Part shown: positions 8,671 to 16,681 of the stretch, piece after piece
How positions within the stretch are numbered: the first letter of the stretch is position 1
Layout: every line of letters starts with the position of its first letter
NCBI RefSeq assembly: GCF_014873535.1
Contig: NZ_JADBEF010000001.1
Span: 5,270,001-5,334,000, forward strand
DNA: 64,000 nucleotides
Direction of reading: 5' to 3'
DNA from: Nonomuraea africana
GTDB lineage: Bacteria > Actinomycetota > Actinomycetes > Streptosporangiales > Streptosporangiaceae
Made by a program: the position numbers and the translations under genes
Notes under the pieces: generated by a model
The model's input: only the letters and a program-made list of their open reading frames with translations
Told to the model about the DNA's origin: nothing
The model's database searches: none

Positions 8671-9507
8671 TCAGGTCAGCTGCGCGACGTTGAACCCGGC
8701 CAGCAGCTCGCCGTTGGGCGGGATGACGCCGTAGCTGCTCTCCGGGAGTTCGTTCCAGGCTCCCGGCAGGTCGCCGAGCGGCTCGGACACGACCAGGCGC
8801 GTGTCTCCCGACAGCCCGCGCAGCCACGCGACATCGGGGTACAGCGCGCGCAGGGACTCGACGCTGGAACTGTAGAACAGCGTGCGCGACTCGCGCCGGC
8901 TGGAGTAGCGGAAAACCCACACCCGCTCGCCGTTCGACGTCGCGACCGTCATCTGCAGCGGGAACTCGACGTCGTTGTCATGGCCGAGCTGCTCGACCAG
9001 GCCGGCCATCCGGCCCACGGCCCCCGGCGGATCGTCGTCCAGGCCGAACGTCAGCGCCAGGTAGAACATCACCTCCGAGTCCGTCGTGCCCTCGATGCGG
9101 GAGAACAGCGCGGGGTCGACGGCCATGCACAGCTCCCGCCGGAGCCGCTCGAAGCCTGCGACCACGCCGTTGTGCATCCACAACCAGCGTCCGTGACGGA
9201 ACGGGTGGCAGTTGGTCTGCTGCACCGCCGTGCCGGTCGACGAGCGGATGTGGGCGAAGAACAGCGGCGAGCGGACATGGTTGGCGATCTCCCGCAGGTT
9301 GCGGTTGTTCCACGCCGGGCCGGTGTCCCGGAAGATCGCCGGAGTGGCGATGTCACCGGTGTACCAGCCGACGCCGAACCCGTCGCCGTTCGTCGTCTGC
9401 ACGCCCATCCGGGAGCGCAGACTCTGGTCGATCAGCGACGGCTCCGGACGGTACAGCACGTCGCACAGCAACAGGGGCGTCCCCGAGTAAACGAGCCATC
9501 GGCACAT
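8671..9507 (-). CDS. Class II glutamine amidotransferase domain protein (YafJ/EgtC type)
   Basis: A 278-residue N-terminal-nucleophile amidotransferase. After Met removal the catalytic residue is Cys2 (MCRWLVYSG). NGDGFGVGWY, FFAHIRSSTGTAVQQTNCHPF and WMHNGVVAGF are the glutamine-binding and oxyanion elements of the class. It resembles EgtC/YafJ rather than PurF, as there is no synthase domain attached. EgtC hydrolyses gamma-glutamyl intermediates of ergothioneine synthesis, but no other egt gene is nearby, so the substrate is open. Single gene, convergent with the merR-like gene. Confidence 0.87.
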   Translation of the reverse strand: MCRWLVYSGTPLLLCDVLYRPEPSLIDQSLRSRMGVQTTNGDGFGVGWYTGDIATPAIFRDTGPAWNNRNLREIANHVRSPLFFAHIRSSTGTAVQQTNCHPFRHGRWLWMHNGVVAGFERLRRELCMAVDPALFSRIEGTTDSEVMFYLALTFGLDDDPPGAVGRMAGLVEQLGHDNDVEFPLQMTVATSNGERVWVFRYSSRRESRTLFYSSSVESLRALYPDVAWLRGLSGDTRLVVSEPLGDLPGAWNELPESSYGVIPPNGELLAGFNVAQLT

Positions 9508-9807
9508 GAGCCACGCCTTTCCTCAGCAGGTCGTACAACCTCAGCCGTACCCTCTCGGCCGGGTGGTATGGCGCGCCGGGTTCAGCACGTGGCGTCGATG
9601 AGGAGCAGGTCAGCCCAACGTTCGCTGGTTTCTGACACCTCCTGCCGGTGGCCGGCATGAAGGCAGCGGCGACGAACGACGTGCGTGTCCTGCCGAGACC
9701 GCCTACGGCGGCGGTGCGGCGGTAGAAGCCGAGCGCCTGCGAGGGGTGTGCGCGACAGCACGGAGGGGCCGAACTCGTGGGCTTCCCTCCTGAGGACGCG
9801 CGCCGGT
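9508..9807. other. Intergenic stretch, no gene seen
   Basis: About 300 bp between the amidotransferase and a small zinc-ribbon gene. No open frame with a plausible start, codon bias and ribosome-binding site was found, nor an RNA gene or strong hairpin. It probably contains the amidotransferase promoter next to 9508. Confidence 0.5.
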
Positions 9808-10023
9808 TCAGTCTTTCGGGCGCGCGAACAGTTCTAGGTGCGAGCACTCGACACAGCGGAAGGCTTCGACGATCCAGCGGGTCTTCCCCATACGCCTGGC
9901 GCCGCCGAAGATCCCGCGCTCCAGAGGGCCCTTGATCCAGCGGGCGTACCCTTGGGAATGCTCGCCGGCATCCTCGATGAAGCCCGGCTCGAGGTCCACG
10001 CCGCCGCATTGGGTGCATCGCAT
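9808..10023 (-). CDS. Small zinc-ribbon protein, function unknown
   Basis: A 71-residue protein with two CxxC knuckles: Cys3/Cys6 (MRCTQCGG) and Cys57/Cys60 (FRCVECSHLEL). Together they would bind one zinc. The middle is basic and polar (KGPLERG, GARRMGK) with an aromatic tail ending FARPKD. Proteins of this size in actinobacteria are common nucleic-acid or protein-binding zinc ribbons, but I assign no function. It stands alone between two non-coding stretches. Confidence 0.65.
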   Translation of the reverse strand: MRCTQCGGVDLEPGFIEDAGEHSQGYARWIKGPLERGIFGGARRMGKTRWIVEAFRCVECSHLELFARPKD

Positions 10024-10371
10024 GCCCGTATTGTGCCAGTGCAGCGATCAACAAGGACTCGCGGGCGATCGCTGCTGGTCAGGTTGCGCAGGAGCACGGT
10101 CATGTCGACCCTGTCCACCAGGGGGCCCACGCCTTGGGCTCCCGCAGCATCGCGTTGGGCAGGAAACTCCCATGACACCCTCGGCTCGCGGATCACGTCC
10201 ACGGCCTGGTCGACGAGGGATGGCCTTCGCGGTCGTCCACGGCGTGCTCGACGAGGGGACGGCTTTCGCGGTCGTCCGCGGCTTCGCGGTTGTGATCGGG
10301 GTCACCGGGCAGGTGGAGCCTGGAAACTGTATGCTGTAGGCAGTCGACCACAAACAGTTGAGGGTGCGGAT
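10024..10371. other. Non-coding stretch with imperfect 38-bp direct repeats, upstream of gntR
   Basis: About 350 bp without a convincing gene. Two diverged copies of a 38-bp unit beginning CGACGAGGG lie at 10211-10248 and 10249-10286 (shared core TTCGCGGTCGTCC). Near the gntR start, 10327-10343 carries ACTGTATGCTGTAGG, related to the palindrome before the C1/C2 genes and possibly an autoregulatory site. A short minus-strand stretch around 10090-10130 (GPLVDRVD) faintly recalls ComM-type proteins but is too short to call. Confidence 0.45.
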
Positions 10372-11106
10372 ATGTTGCAGTCTGATTCGGGGGCGGCGGC
10401 CAAGATTCCGCGTCCCGTGCCGCTCAGGGAGAGCGTGTTCGAAGCGCTGCTCGAGCTCATCGTGTCCGGGCAGCTTCGGCCCGGGCAGCATCTGGTCGAG
10501 AGCGAGCTGGCCGAGTTGCTCGGGGTGTCGCGGCAGCCGGTGCGCGAGGCGTTGCAGCTGCTCAGCGGCGAAGGATGGGTGGATCTGCATCCGGGCCAGG
10601 GGGCCTTCGTGCATTCGCCCAGTGTCGAGGAGGCCGACCAGCTGCTCGCCGTACGAGCGCTGCTGGAGACGGAGTCCGCGCGGCTGGCCGCGCGGCACGC
10701 GGACGAGGAGGGCGTGGCCGCGCTGCGCAGGCTGTGCGCGCGGGGAGCCTCGGCGGCTCACGCGGAGGACACCGACACGGCGGTGGCGGCCAACTCCGAG
10801 TTGCACGCGTTGATCACGGCGCTGTCGGGCAACAAGGTGCTGGCCGAGCTCGCGGCACAGGTGGCGCGCCGGGTGCGGTGGTATCACACGCCGGTGGCGA
10901 GACAGCGGGGGCTCACCTCGTGGCGGGAGCACGAGGATCTGATCGACGCCATCGCCGACGGGAACGAGGAGATGGCGGCGCAGATCATGCGGGAGCACAC
11001 CGAGCACACGAGGGTGTCGTACCTGGAGCAGCGCAAGAACCAGCCGGAGGAGCCGGCGCCCCAGCCGGTACGGCGACGCCGCATGCGGGCGGCACCGGGG
11101 AGATAG
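10372..11106 (+). CDS. GntR-family regulator with FCD domain; candidate regulator of the C1/C2-acid module
   Basis: A 244-residue regulator. The N-terminal winged helix at residues 15-80 reads LRESVFEALLELIVSGQLRP, then ESELAELLGVSRQPVREALQ and GWVDLHPGQGAFV. The C-terminal all-helical FCD ligand domain has the expected metal/acid-binding residues in HALITALSGN, REHEDLIDAIADGN and REHTEHTR. FCD members sense small organic acids. ATG 10372 has GAGGG upstream. It is flanked by the module's genes, and several of their promoters share an ATAC-N-GTAT palindrome of the kind FCD proteins bind, so control of oxalate/glyoxylate/formate genes is likely but inferred. Confidence 0.88.
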   Translation: MLQSDSGAAAKIPRPVPLRESVFEALLELIVSGQLRPGQHLVESELAELLGVSRQPVREALQLLSGEGWVDLHPGQGAFVHSPSVEEADQLLAVRALLETESARLAARHADEEGVAALRRLCARGASAAHAEDTDTAVAANSELHALITALSGNKVLAELAAQVARRVRWYHTPVARQRGLTSWREHEDLIDAIADGNEEMAAQIMREHTEHTRVSYLEQRKNQPEEPAPQPVRRRRMRAAPGR

Positions 11107-11332
11107 GCCATCCGACTTCCGGGAGGCGCCGGTCATCGGGGGTTGACGGCCACCTCGGGAAGGTGGGTGGCCATCTGGAGGGTTGAGCGGCTTCCCGGTT
11201 TCGGGAAGCGCCCGAGGGCCGGCCGTCGTGTGGAGGTTCGTCCGTAGGGTCGGGCCGACGTTGACGCGGAGTTCACTCGGTGCCGTTTTCAGGTAACACC
11301 GCGGGTAGACGATGGAAGAGAGGTGATGACCA

Positions 11333-11515
11333 ATGAAGGCGATTGCCCGCTTTCTCCTTAGTGATCCCATCGGCAACTCCGCCGACGGCCGCATGCTCGG
11401 CCTGGCCGTCGGCCTGGCGACGAGGCAGCACTACTCGGCCGACGAGGCCGACCGCTACCTGCGCGAATGGACTGCCGAGGCGACCGCTCACGACAAGGCC
11501 GCGGGCGGGGCCTGA
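11333..11515 (+). CDS. Small conserved-looking hypothetical protein
   Basis: A 60-residue protein, ATG 11333 preceded by GAGAGGTGAT. It contains a mixed hydrophobic/polar helix (ADGRMLGLAVGLATRQ) and a second amphipathic helix (ADEADRYLREWTAEA), no cysteines and no signal peptide. Codon positions show the strong third-position GC of real genes here. It ends in the loop of a hairpin that probably terminates transcription. Function unknown. Confidence 0.6.
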   Translation: MKAIARFLLSDPIGNSADGRMLGLAVGLATRQHYSADEADRYLREWTAEATAHDKAAGGA

Positions 11516-11527
11516 AGCCCCACCCGC
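11501..11527. terminator. Convergent hairpin between small ORF and terC-like gene
   Basis: GCGGGCGGGGC (11501-11511) pairs with GCCCCACCCGC (11517-11527) with one mismatch and a 5-nt loop holding the stop codon of the upstream gene. It lies between convergent genes, so it can serve both. There is no U-tract, as is usual in high-GC actinobacteria. Confidence 0.6.
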
Positions 11528-11533
11528 GGAAAG

Positions 11534-12562
11534 TCAGCGCCGCTCGCCCTCAGAAGAGGACGAGGACGACGAAGAGGACGAGGCCCCCGAGGAGGCCGCT
11601 GACGAACCTGGGGAAGGCCCCGACGAGGACGACTTCACCAAGCTGGCCACCGTTGTCACCGCCAGCGTCCCCACGATGACCCCCAACGACACCAGGATCG
11701 GGATCTCGGGCGCCCACGTCACCCCGTCGTGATGCAGCGCCTCCAGCACCAGCTTGACCCCGATGAACGCCAGCACCACCGACAGTCCCTTGCTGAGGTA
11801 CACGAGCCGGTCCAGCAGCCCGCCGATCAGGAAGAACAGCTGCCTGAGTCCCATCAGCGCGAACGCGTTCGCGGTGAAGACCAGGTAGGGATCCTTCGTC
11901 AGCCCGAAGATCGCCGGGATCGAGTCGAGGGCGAACAGCAGGTCCGTGGTCCCGATGGCGACCATGACGATCAGCATCGGGGTCACCATGCGCCGGCCGT
12001 CCAGCCGTACCGTCAAGGACGCCCCGTGATAGGCAGAGGTCGTCGGCAGCAGCCGCCGCGTCGCCCTGATCACCGCGTTCTCCGCGAACTCCTCCGACGA
12101 GGAGTCCGAGGAGGTGGAGATCAGCTTCCACGCGGTGTAGACGAGGAAGGCGCCGAAGACGTAGAAGAGCCAGTCGAAGCGGGCGACCGCCTCCGCGCCC
12201 AGGGCGATGAAGACGCCCCGCATGAGCAGCGCCACCACGATCCCGACCAGCAGCACCTTCTGCCGGTACCGCATCGGCACCCGGAACCTGCTCATGATCA
12301 GCAGGAAGACGAAGAGGTTGTCGACGCTGAGGGAGTACTCGGTGATCCATCCGGCGAAGAACTCCCCGCCGCGCGCGGGCCCCGACAGCAGCAGGAGCCC
12401 CGCGCCGAAGACCCCCGCGAGGGCGACGTAGAACGTCACCCAGCCGACGCACTCCTTGAACGACGGCTCGCGGGGGTTGCGGGCCACCAGGTAGAAGTCG
12501 ACGGCCAGCACGAGCACGAACCCCGCGATCGTGGCCAGCCAGATCCAGGGAGGCAGGTTCAC
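11534..12562 (-). CDS. TerC/Alx-family integral membrane protein
   Basis: A 342-residue protein with about nine hydrophobic helices. TerC signatures are ITEYSLSVDNLFVFLLI and TTDLLFALDSIPAIFGLTKD, whose acidic residues are thought to handle Mn2+ or related cations, and ALMGLRQLFFLIGGLLDRL. The last 30 residues are an unusual serine-rich tail. The start overlaps the preceding small membrane gene as ATGA. It closes the run lyase-frc-ligase-Nramp-like-membrane-terC. A metal-homeostasis or protein-metalation role is known for the family; its link to acid catabolism is unclear. Confidence 0.88.
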   Translation of the reverse strand: MNLPPWIWLATIAGFVLVLAVDFYLVARNPREPSFKECVGWVTFYVALAGVFGAGLLLLSGPARGGEFFAGWITEYSLSVDNLFVFLLIMSRFRVPMRYRQKVLLVGIVVALLMRGVFIALGAEAVARFDWLFYVFGAFLVYTAWKLISTSSDSSSEEFAENAVIRATRRLLPTTSAYHGASLTVRLDGRRMVTPMLIVMVAIGTTDLLFALDSIPAIFGLTKDPYLVFTANAFALMGLRQLFFLIGGLLDRLVYLSKGLSVVLAFIGVKLVLEALHHDGVTWAPEIPILVSLGVIVGTLAVTTVASLVKSSSSGPSPGSSAASSGASSSSSSSSSSEGERR

Positions 12563-13014
12563 ACCGATGCCCTCCGTACGTAGTGGGCGAGCAGTTCGTC
12601 AGCGCGCGGGTTGCGCCGCCGCGCGCGCACCCGCAGCAGCCAGTACGGCATGAGCCGCTCGTGCAGCCAGAGGAAGCCGATGGCGAATCCCAGGCTCACC
12701 ATGGCCTGGTAGGCCAGGAAGGGCAGCACGCCGTCGGCCATCCCACCGGTGGGCGCGACGCTCTCCTGGGCCAGTCTGGACAGCGGGAAGGCGAGCAGCC
12801 ATAACAGTCCGGCGGGCGCGAAGGTGCCGGGACGGAACGGGCCGTGGCCGAGCAGCATGCCGTACAGGCCGCCGAAGAGAGCCAGCGGTAGCGCGAGCAG
12901 CGCCGCCCCGCCGGGCTGACCCGCGAAGAGGGTCAGCCCGCCCGCCATGGCGCCGGCGAGGGCGCCGACGGCGAGCCCGGGGACGGCCAGTTCGAGGCTG
13001 TGACGGGCGACCAT
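12559..13014 (-). CDS. Small membrane protein between Nramp-like and TerC genes
   Basis: A 151-residue hydrophobic protein with three or four helices (AVPGLAVGALAGAMAGGLTL, ALFGGLYGMLLG, GLLWLLAFPLSRL, AMVSLGFAIGFLWLHERL) and a basic, arginine-rich C-terminus. No family recognised. ATG 13014 overlaps the Nramp-like stop (TGATG) and its stop overlaps the terC start, so it is translationally coupled to both and may be an accessory subunit of one of them. The longer open frame upstream lies opposite the Nramp-like gene and is not used. Confidence 0.72.
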   Translation of the reverse strand: MVARHSLELAVPGLAVGALAGAMAGGLTLFAGQPGGAALLALPLALFGGLYGMLLGHGPFRPGTFAPAGLLWLLAFPLSRLAQESVAPTGGMADGVLPFLAYQAMVSLGFAIGFLWLHERLMPYWLLRVRARRRNPRADELLAHYVRRASV

Positions 13015-14498
13015 CAGCCCACCACCACGCCGAAGGCGACGAGGCTGTAGAACAGCATCCCGAGGTAGAAGACCGCGCCGAAGCCGATGATCGCGTTCGA
13101 CCACCATCGCGGTCTGATCGGCTTGGGCAGCATCCTGTTGTTGACCAGGAGCAGCGTCACGCAGTACGCGCCCATCGCGAACGTCGACAGGAACGCCAGC
13201 GTGTCGAGGATCCCGCTGGGCCCGTCGGCGGGTCCGAAGAGCAGGATCAGGATGCCGAAGACGATCACTCCCCAGAGGAAGCCGGCGTAGAGGTGCGCCA
13301 TCTTCAGCCGGCGCGCGCCCGGCACGAAGTTGTAGGTCATGTCCGCCTGGCCGCGCGAGAAGGAGTCGAACAGCCCGAGCGTCGCGTTGAGCCCGATCAG
13401 CGCGATGAACCCGAGGAACACCACGCCCAGCACCGAGCTGCCGGCCGAGGAGACGGCGTCGGCCATGGCGCTGAGCGCGACCTCCCTGTCGTCGCCCTGG
13501 ATGGCCGCGCGCACGCCGGGGTTCTGCCTGGCCGCGGCCTGCGCGATGACCGTGAACGAGATCGTCACGAGCATCGTGACGCCCCAGAACAGCAGGAGCG
13601 CGTCGAAGGTGACCCAGCGCCGCCATCCGCGCCACTTGGCCATCTCGGCGGGGTCCTCGGTGTCGAACATGAAGCCGCGCGAGGGCATGGCCTCCTCCTC
13701 GCCGGCGTGCCGCAGGCCGCGGATGCGCGGGATGTGCGCGCCCATGCCCGCTCCCGAGTCGCGCAGGTGCAGGGTGTACCACATCTGCTGCATGCCGGAC
13801 GGCCCCGCGAAGGCGCAGGCGCCGACGATCACCGGGAACCAGGCGGCCGACAGCGCCTCTGGCGGCAGGTAGCCGATGGAGAACATCCCGGTGATCGTGC
13901 TGACCACGTCACTCCAGGAGCCCACCATGGCCGCGATCACAGCGGTGCCGATGACCAGCGCGCCGATGAGCACCGAGAGCAGGTTCTCCAGCACGTTGTA
14001 GATGACCTTGGCCAGGCTGAAGACCACCCCGACCAGGATCAGTCCCGTGACCGCGGTCACGGTCCACGGGATGCCGGTGATCTCCTCGAAGGCCGCCGCG
14101 CCCGCCGAGAGGTGCCCAGGCCAGATGTAGACGAGGATCGCGACCGCGAAGAAGAACCACATCAGCGGCTTGAAGACGCGGGCGGCGCCGGAGAAGATGC
14201 TCTCCCCCGTCGCCATCGCGTAGCGCGCCATCTCCAGCATGACGACCGCCTGGAGGGTGACGCCGATCAGGAACAGCCAGCGGATCTCGGGCCCGAACAG
14301 CAGCACCAGGCGGGGCCACATGTACGACTCGCCCATGCCCACGCCGAGCGCCACGAGGAACACGGTGGGACCGAGGATGTGCACCGAGGGCGGGGCGTCG
14401 GGCAGCTTGCGGATGGGCATCGGCTCGAGCCGGCCCGCTTTCCATACTCGTTTGTCTTCTACCGGCGTGGTGGTCACCGGTGTCTCGGACGTGTCCAA
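13014..14498 (-). CDS. Nramp-like secondary transporter lacking metal-binding motifs
   Basis: A 494-residue protein with about eleven helices and the LeuT-fold spacing of Nramp transporters. The helix-1 DPGN metal motif is replaced by GMGESYMWPR, and the helix-6 MPH motif by GPSGMQQMW, so it is unlikely to be a classical Mn/Fe importer. Such Nramp-related proteins are widespread in actinobacteria with unknown substrates. A polar loop (about residues 250-285, SGAGMGAHIPRIRG onward) separates the halves. Its place 71 nt after the acyl-CoA ligase suggests an organic acid, its metal chelate, or a cofactor metal as cargo. That is inference. Confidence 0.8.
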   Translation of the reverse strand: MDTSETPVTTTPVEDKRVWKAGRLEPMPIRKLPDAPPSVHILGPTVFLVALGVGMGESYMWPRLVLLFGPEIRWLFLIGVTLQAVVMLEMARYAMATGESIFSGAARVFKPLMWFFFAVAILVYIWPGHLSAGAAAFEEITGIPWTVTAVTGLILVGVVFSLAKVIYNVLENLLSVLIGALVIGTAVIAAMVGSWSDVVSTITGMFSIGYLPPEALSAAWFPVIVGACAFAGPSGMQQMWYTLHLRDSGAGMGAHIPRIRGLRHAGEEEAMPSRGFMFDTEDPAEMAKWRGWRRWVTFDALLLFWGVTMLVTISFTVIAQAAARQNPGVRAAIQGDDREVALSAMADAVSSAGSSVLGVVFLGFIALIGLNATLGLFDSFSRGQADMTYNFVPGARRLKMAHLYAGFLWGVIVFGILILLFGPADGPSGILDTLAFLSTFAMGAYCVTLLLVNNRMLPKPIRPRWWSNAIIGFGAVFYLGMLFYSLVAFGVVVG

Positions 14499-14569
14499 CT
14501 GACGGACCTCCTGGGGGGTGGATGTGCAGTTGCGATGGGCCCCCTTCGGCGGCTCGGCTCAAGCCACCG

Positions 14570-16681
14570 TCAAAGCAGTCCTGCGGCGCGCGCCCAGCGG
14601 TACTTCGCACCGAGGACCGCGACCGGCTTCTCCGTCGTGTACGGGTAGGCGACCACGCCGTGGTCGAACAGGTACTCGCAGGCCTCCTCCACCTCGGTGT
14701 CGCCGGCGAGCGAGGCGACGACCGGCTTGACGTTCCCCTTCTCGCGTTCCTCCTGGACGACTCCGGCGATCAGCTCGGCGAAGACCATGGGAGGGGTGAC
14801 GATCGTGTGCCAGTAGCCGAGGACCAGCGCGTGGATGCGCGGGTCGGTCAGGCCGAGCCGTACGGTGTTCTCGTAGGTCGAGGGCGGCTCTCCCCCGGTG
14901 ATGTCGATCGGGTTGCCCGCCGCGCCGAACGGCGGGATGTAGGCGCGGAAGGCCTGGTCGAGGTCGTCGGGGATGTCCATGAGGGTCAGTCCGGCGTCGA
15001 CGCAGGCGTCCGAGAGGAGCACGCCCGAGCCGCCCGCGCCGGTGATGATCACGACGTTCTCGCCTTGGGGCGTGGGCATGAGCGGCAGCGAGCGCGCGTA
15101 CTCCAGCATGTCGTTCAGTCCCGGCGCGCGCACGACGCCGGCCTGGCGCAGGATGTCGTCATAGACCTTGTCGTCGCCGGCCAGCGCGCCGGTGTGCGAG
15201 CCCGCGGCTCTGGCGCCCATCGCGGTACGGCCCGCCTTGAGCACGATGACGGGCTTGTGCCTGACCACCCTGCGCGCCGCCTCGACGAAGCCGCGCCCGT
15301 CCTTGAGGTCCTCGAGGTGCATGGCCACGGCGCGGGTGTGGTCGTCCTGCTCGAAGAAGGTCAGCAGGTCGTCCTCGTCCACGTCGGCCTTGTTGCCGAC
15401 GCCGACGATCGCCGACACCCCCATCTTGGTCGTACGGCTGAAGCCCAGGATGGCCATCCCGATGCCGCCGCTCTGCGAGGTCAGCGCCACGCCGCCCTTC
15501 ACGTCGTACGGCGTGCAGAACGTCGCGCAGAGGTTCTCCGGCGTGTAGTAGTAGCCGTAGATGTTGGGGCCGAGCATGCGCACGCCGTGCCTGGCCGCGA
15601 TCTCCACGATCTCCGCCTGGCCCTCGACGTTGCCCGTCTCGGCGAAGCCCGACGGGATCATGATGGCCCCCGCCACGCCCTTCTCCCCCACCTGCTCCAG
15701 CGCGGGAGGGACGAAGGCGGCGGGGATCGCGAACACCGCGACGTCCACGTCGTACGGCACGTCGGCCACGCTCTTGTAGGCGGGCAGGCCCATGATGTCG
15801 GCGGCCTTGGGGTTGATCGGGAAGATCTGGCCCTGGTAGCCGCCGTTGATGAGGTTGCGCATGACCGAGTTGCCGATCTTGCCCTGCTCGGCCGAGGCGC
15901 CGATCACGGCGATGGAGCGCGGCTTGAAGATCCGCGTCATCTGCTCGAGGATCTTCTCCCTCGGGATGCGCGTCTTCTCCCTGGGCGGTTCGCCGATGAG
16001 GATCCGCACGTCGGCGGCGACGGCCCCGTCAGGTCCCGCGAAGACGGGGTTGAGGTCCACCTCCGCGATCTCGGGGAAGTCGCCCACCAGGGCGCCCACG
16101 CGCTCGATCATCTGGGCCAGCGCCTCCCTGCTGGCCGGTTCCGCACCCCGAGCACCGCGAAGCACCTCCGCCGCTCTGATGTCGTCCAGCATCCCGAGTG
16201 CATCATCACCCGAAAGTGGGGCGAGTCTGAAGGTCACGTCCTTCAGGACTTCGACCAGGACACCGCCGAGGCCGAACGCGACGACCTTGCCGAAGGTGGG
16301 GTCGGTGACAGCGCCGATGATGACCTCGTGGCCGCCGCCGACGAGCTGCTGCACCTGTATACCGTCGACAGACGCCTCCGGATCGTATGCAGTCGCGTTC
16401 GCGAGGATCTGCGCGTAGCCGCTCGCGACCTCCTCCGCGTTCCTAAGGCCGACCAGCACGCCGCCGGCGTCGGTCTTGTGCAGGATGTCGGGCGAGACGA
16501 TCTTCAGGACGACGGGGAAGCCGAGCTCCTCCGCCAGCCGTACGGCCTCGTCGGCGGTCGTCGCCAGGCCCTCGCCTGGGGTGGCGATGCCGTACTCCTG
16601 ACAGATCCGCCGCCCCTCGGGAGCGGTGAGCGCCGCACGCCCCTCCGCCAACGCCTTGTCGAGAATCTCCCTAATGGTCAC
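14570..16681 (-). CDS. Single-chain NDP-forming acyl-CoA synthetase (acetate-CoA ligase ADP-forming family)
   Basis: A 703-residue fusion in beta-alpha order. The N-terminal ATP-grasp is at about 1-230 (VVLKIVSPDILHKTDAGGV, then EVDLNPVF), a CoA-binding Rossmann domain at about 250-380 (RSIAVIGASAEQGKIGNSV), and ligase domains follow with the phospho-His segment AGSHTGALAGDD near residue 525. It interconverts an acid plus CoA and ATP with acyl-CoA plus ADP. In this operon it could activate the imported acid or release formate/CoA from formyl-CoA while saving ATP; the sequence does not decide. The GTG start (16681) directly follows the frc-type stop with no gap. Confidence 0.88.
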   Translation of the reverse strand: MTIREILDKALAEGRAALTAPEGRRICQEYGIATPGEGLATTADEAVRLAEELGFPVVLKIVSPDILHKTDAGGVLVGLRNAEEVASGYAQILANATAYDPEASVDGIQVQQLVGGGHEVIIGAVTDPTFGKVVAFGLGGVLVEVLKDVTFRLAPLSGDDALGMLDDIRAAEVLRGARGAEPASREALAQMIERVGALVGDFPEIAEVDLNPVFAGPDGAVAADVRILIGEPPREKTRIPREKILEQMTRIFKPRSIAVIGASAEQGKIGNSVMRNLINGGYQGQIFPINPKAADIMGLPAYKSVADVPYDVDVAVFAIPAAFVPPALEQVGEKGVAGAIMIPSGFAETGNVEGQAEIVEIAARHGVRMLGPNIYGYYYTPENLCATFCTPYDVKGGVALTSQSGGIGMAILGFSRTTKMGVSAIVGVGNKADVDEDDLLTFFEQDDHTRAVAMHLEDLKDGRGFVEAARRVVRHKPVIVLKAGRTAMGARAAGSHTGALAGDDKVYDDILRQAGVVRAPGLNDMLEYARSLPLMPTPQGENVVIITGAGGSGVLLSDACVDAGLTLMDIPDDLDQAFRAYIPPFGAAGNPIDITGGEPPSTYENTVRLGLTDPRIHALVLGYWHTIVTPPMVFAELIAGVVQEEREKGNVKPVVASLAGDTEVEEACEYLFDHGVVAYPYTTEKPVAVLGAKYRWARAAGLL

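Noticed and set aside
10080..10140. Short minus-strand stretch resembling ComM (GPLVDRVD)
   Set aside because: Only about eight matching residues with no further conserved context; not enough to call a pseudogene.
16345..16365. CTGTATACCG-like sequence inside the acyl-CoA ligase gene
   Set aside because: It is within coding sequence and lacks the palindromic partner arm; probably chance.
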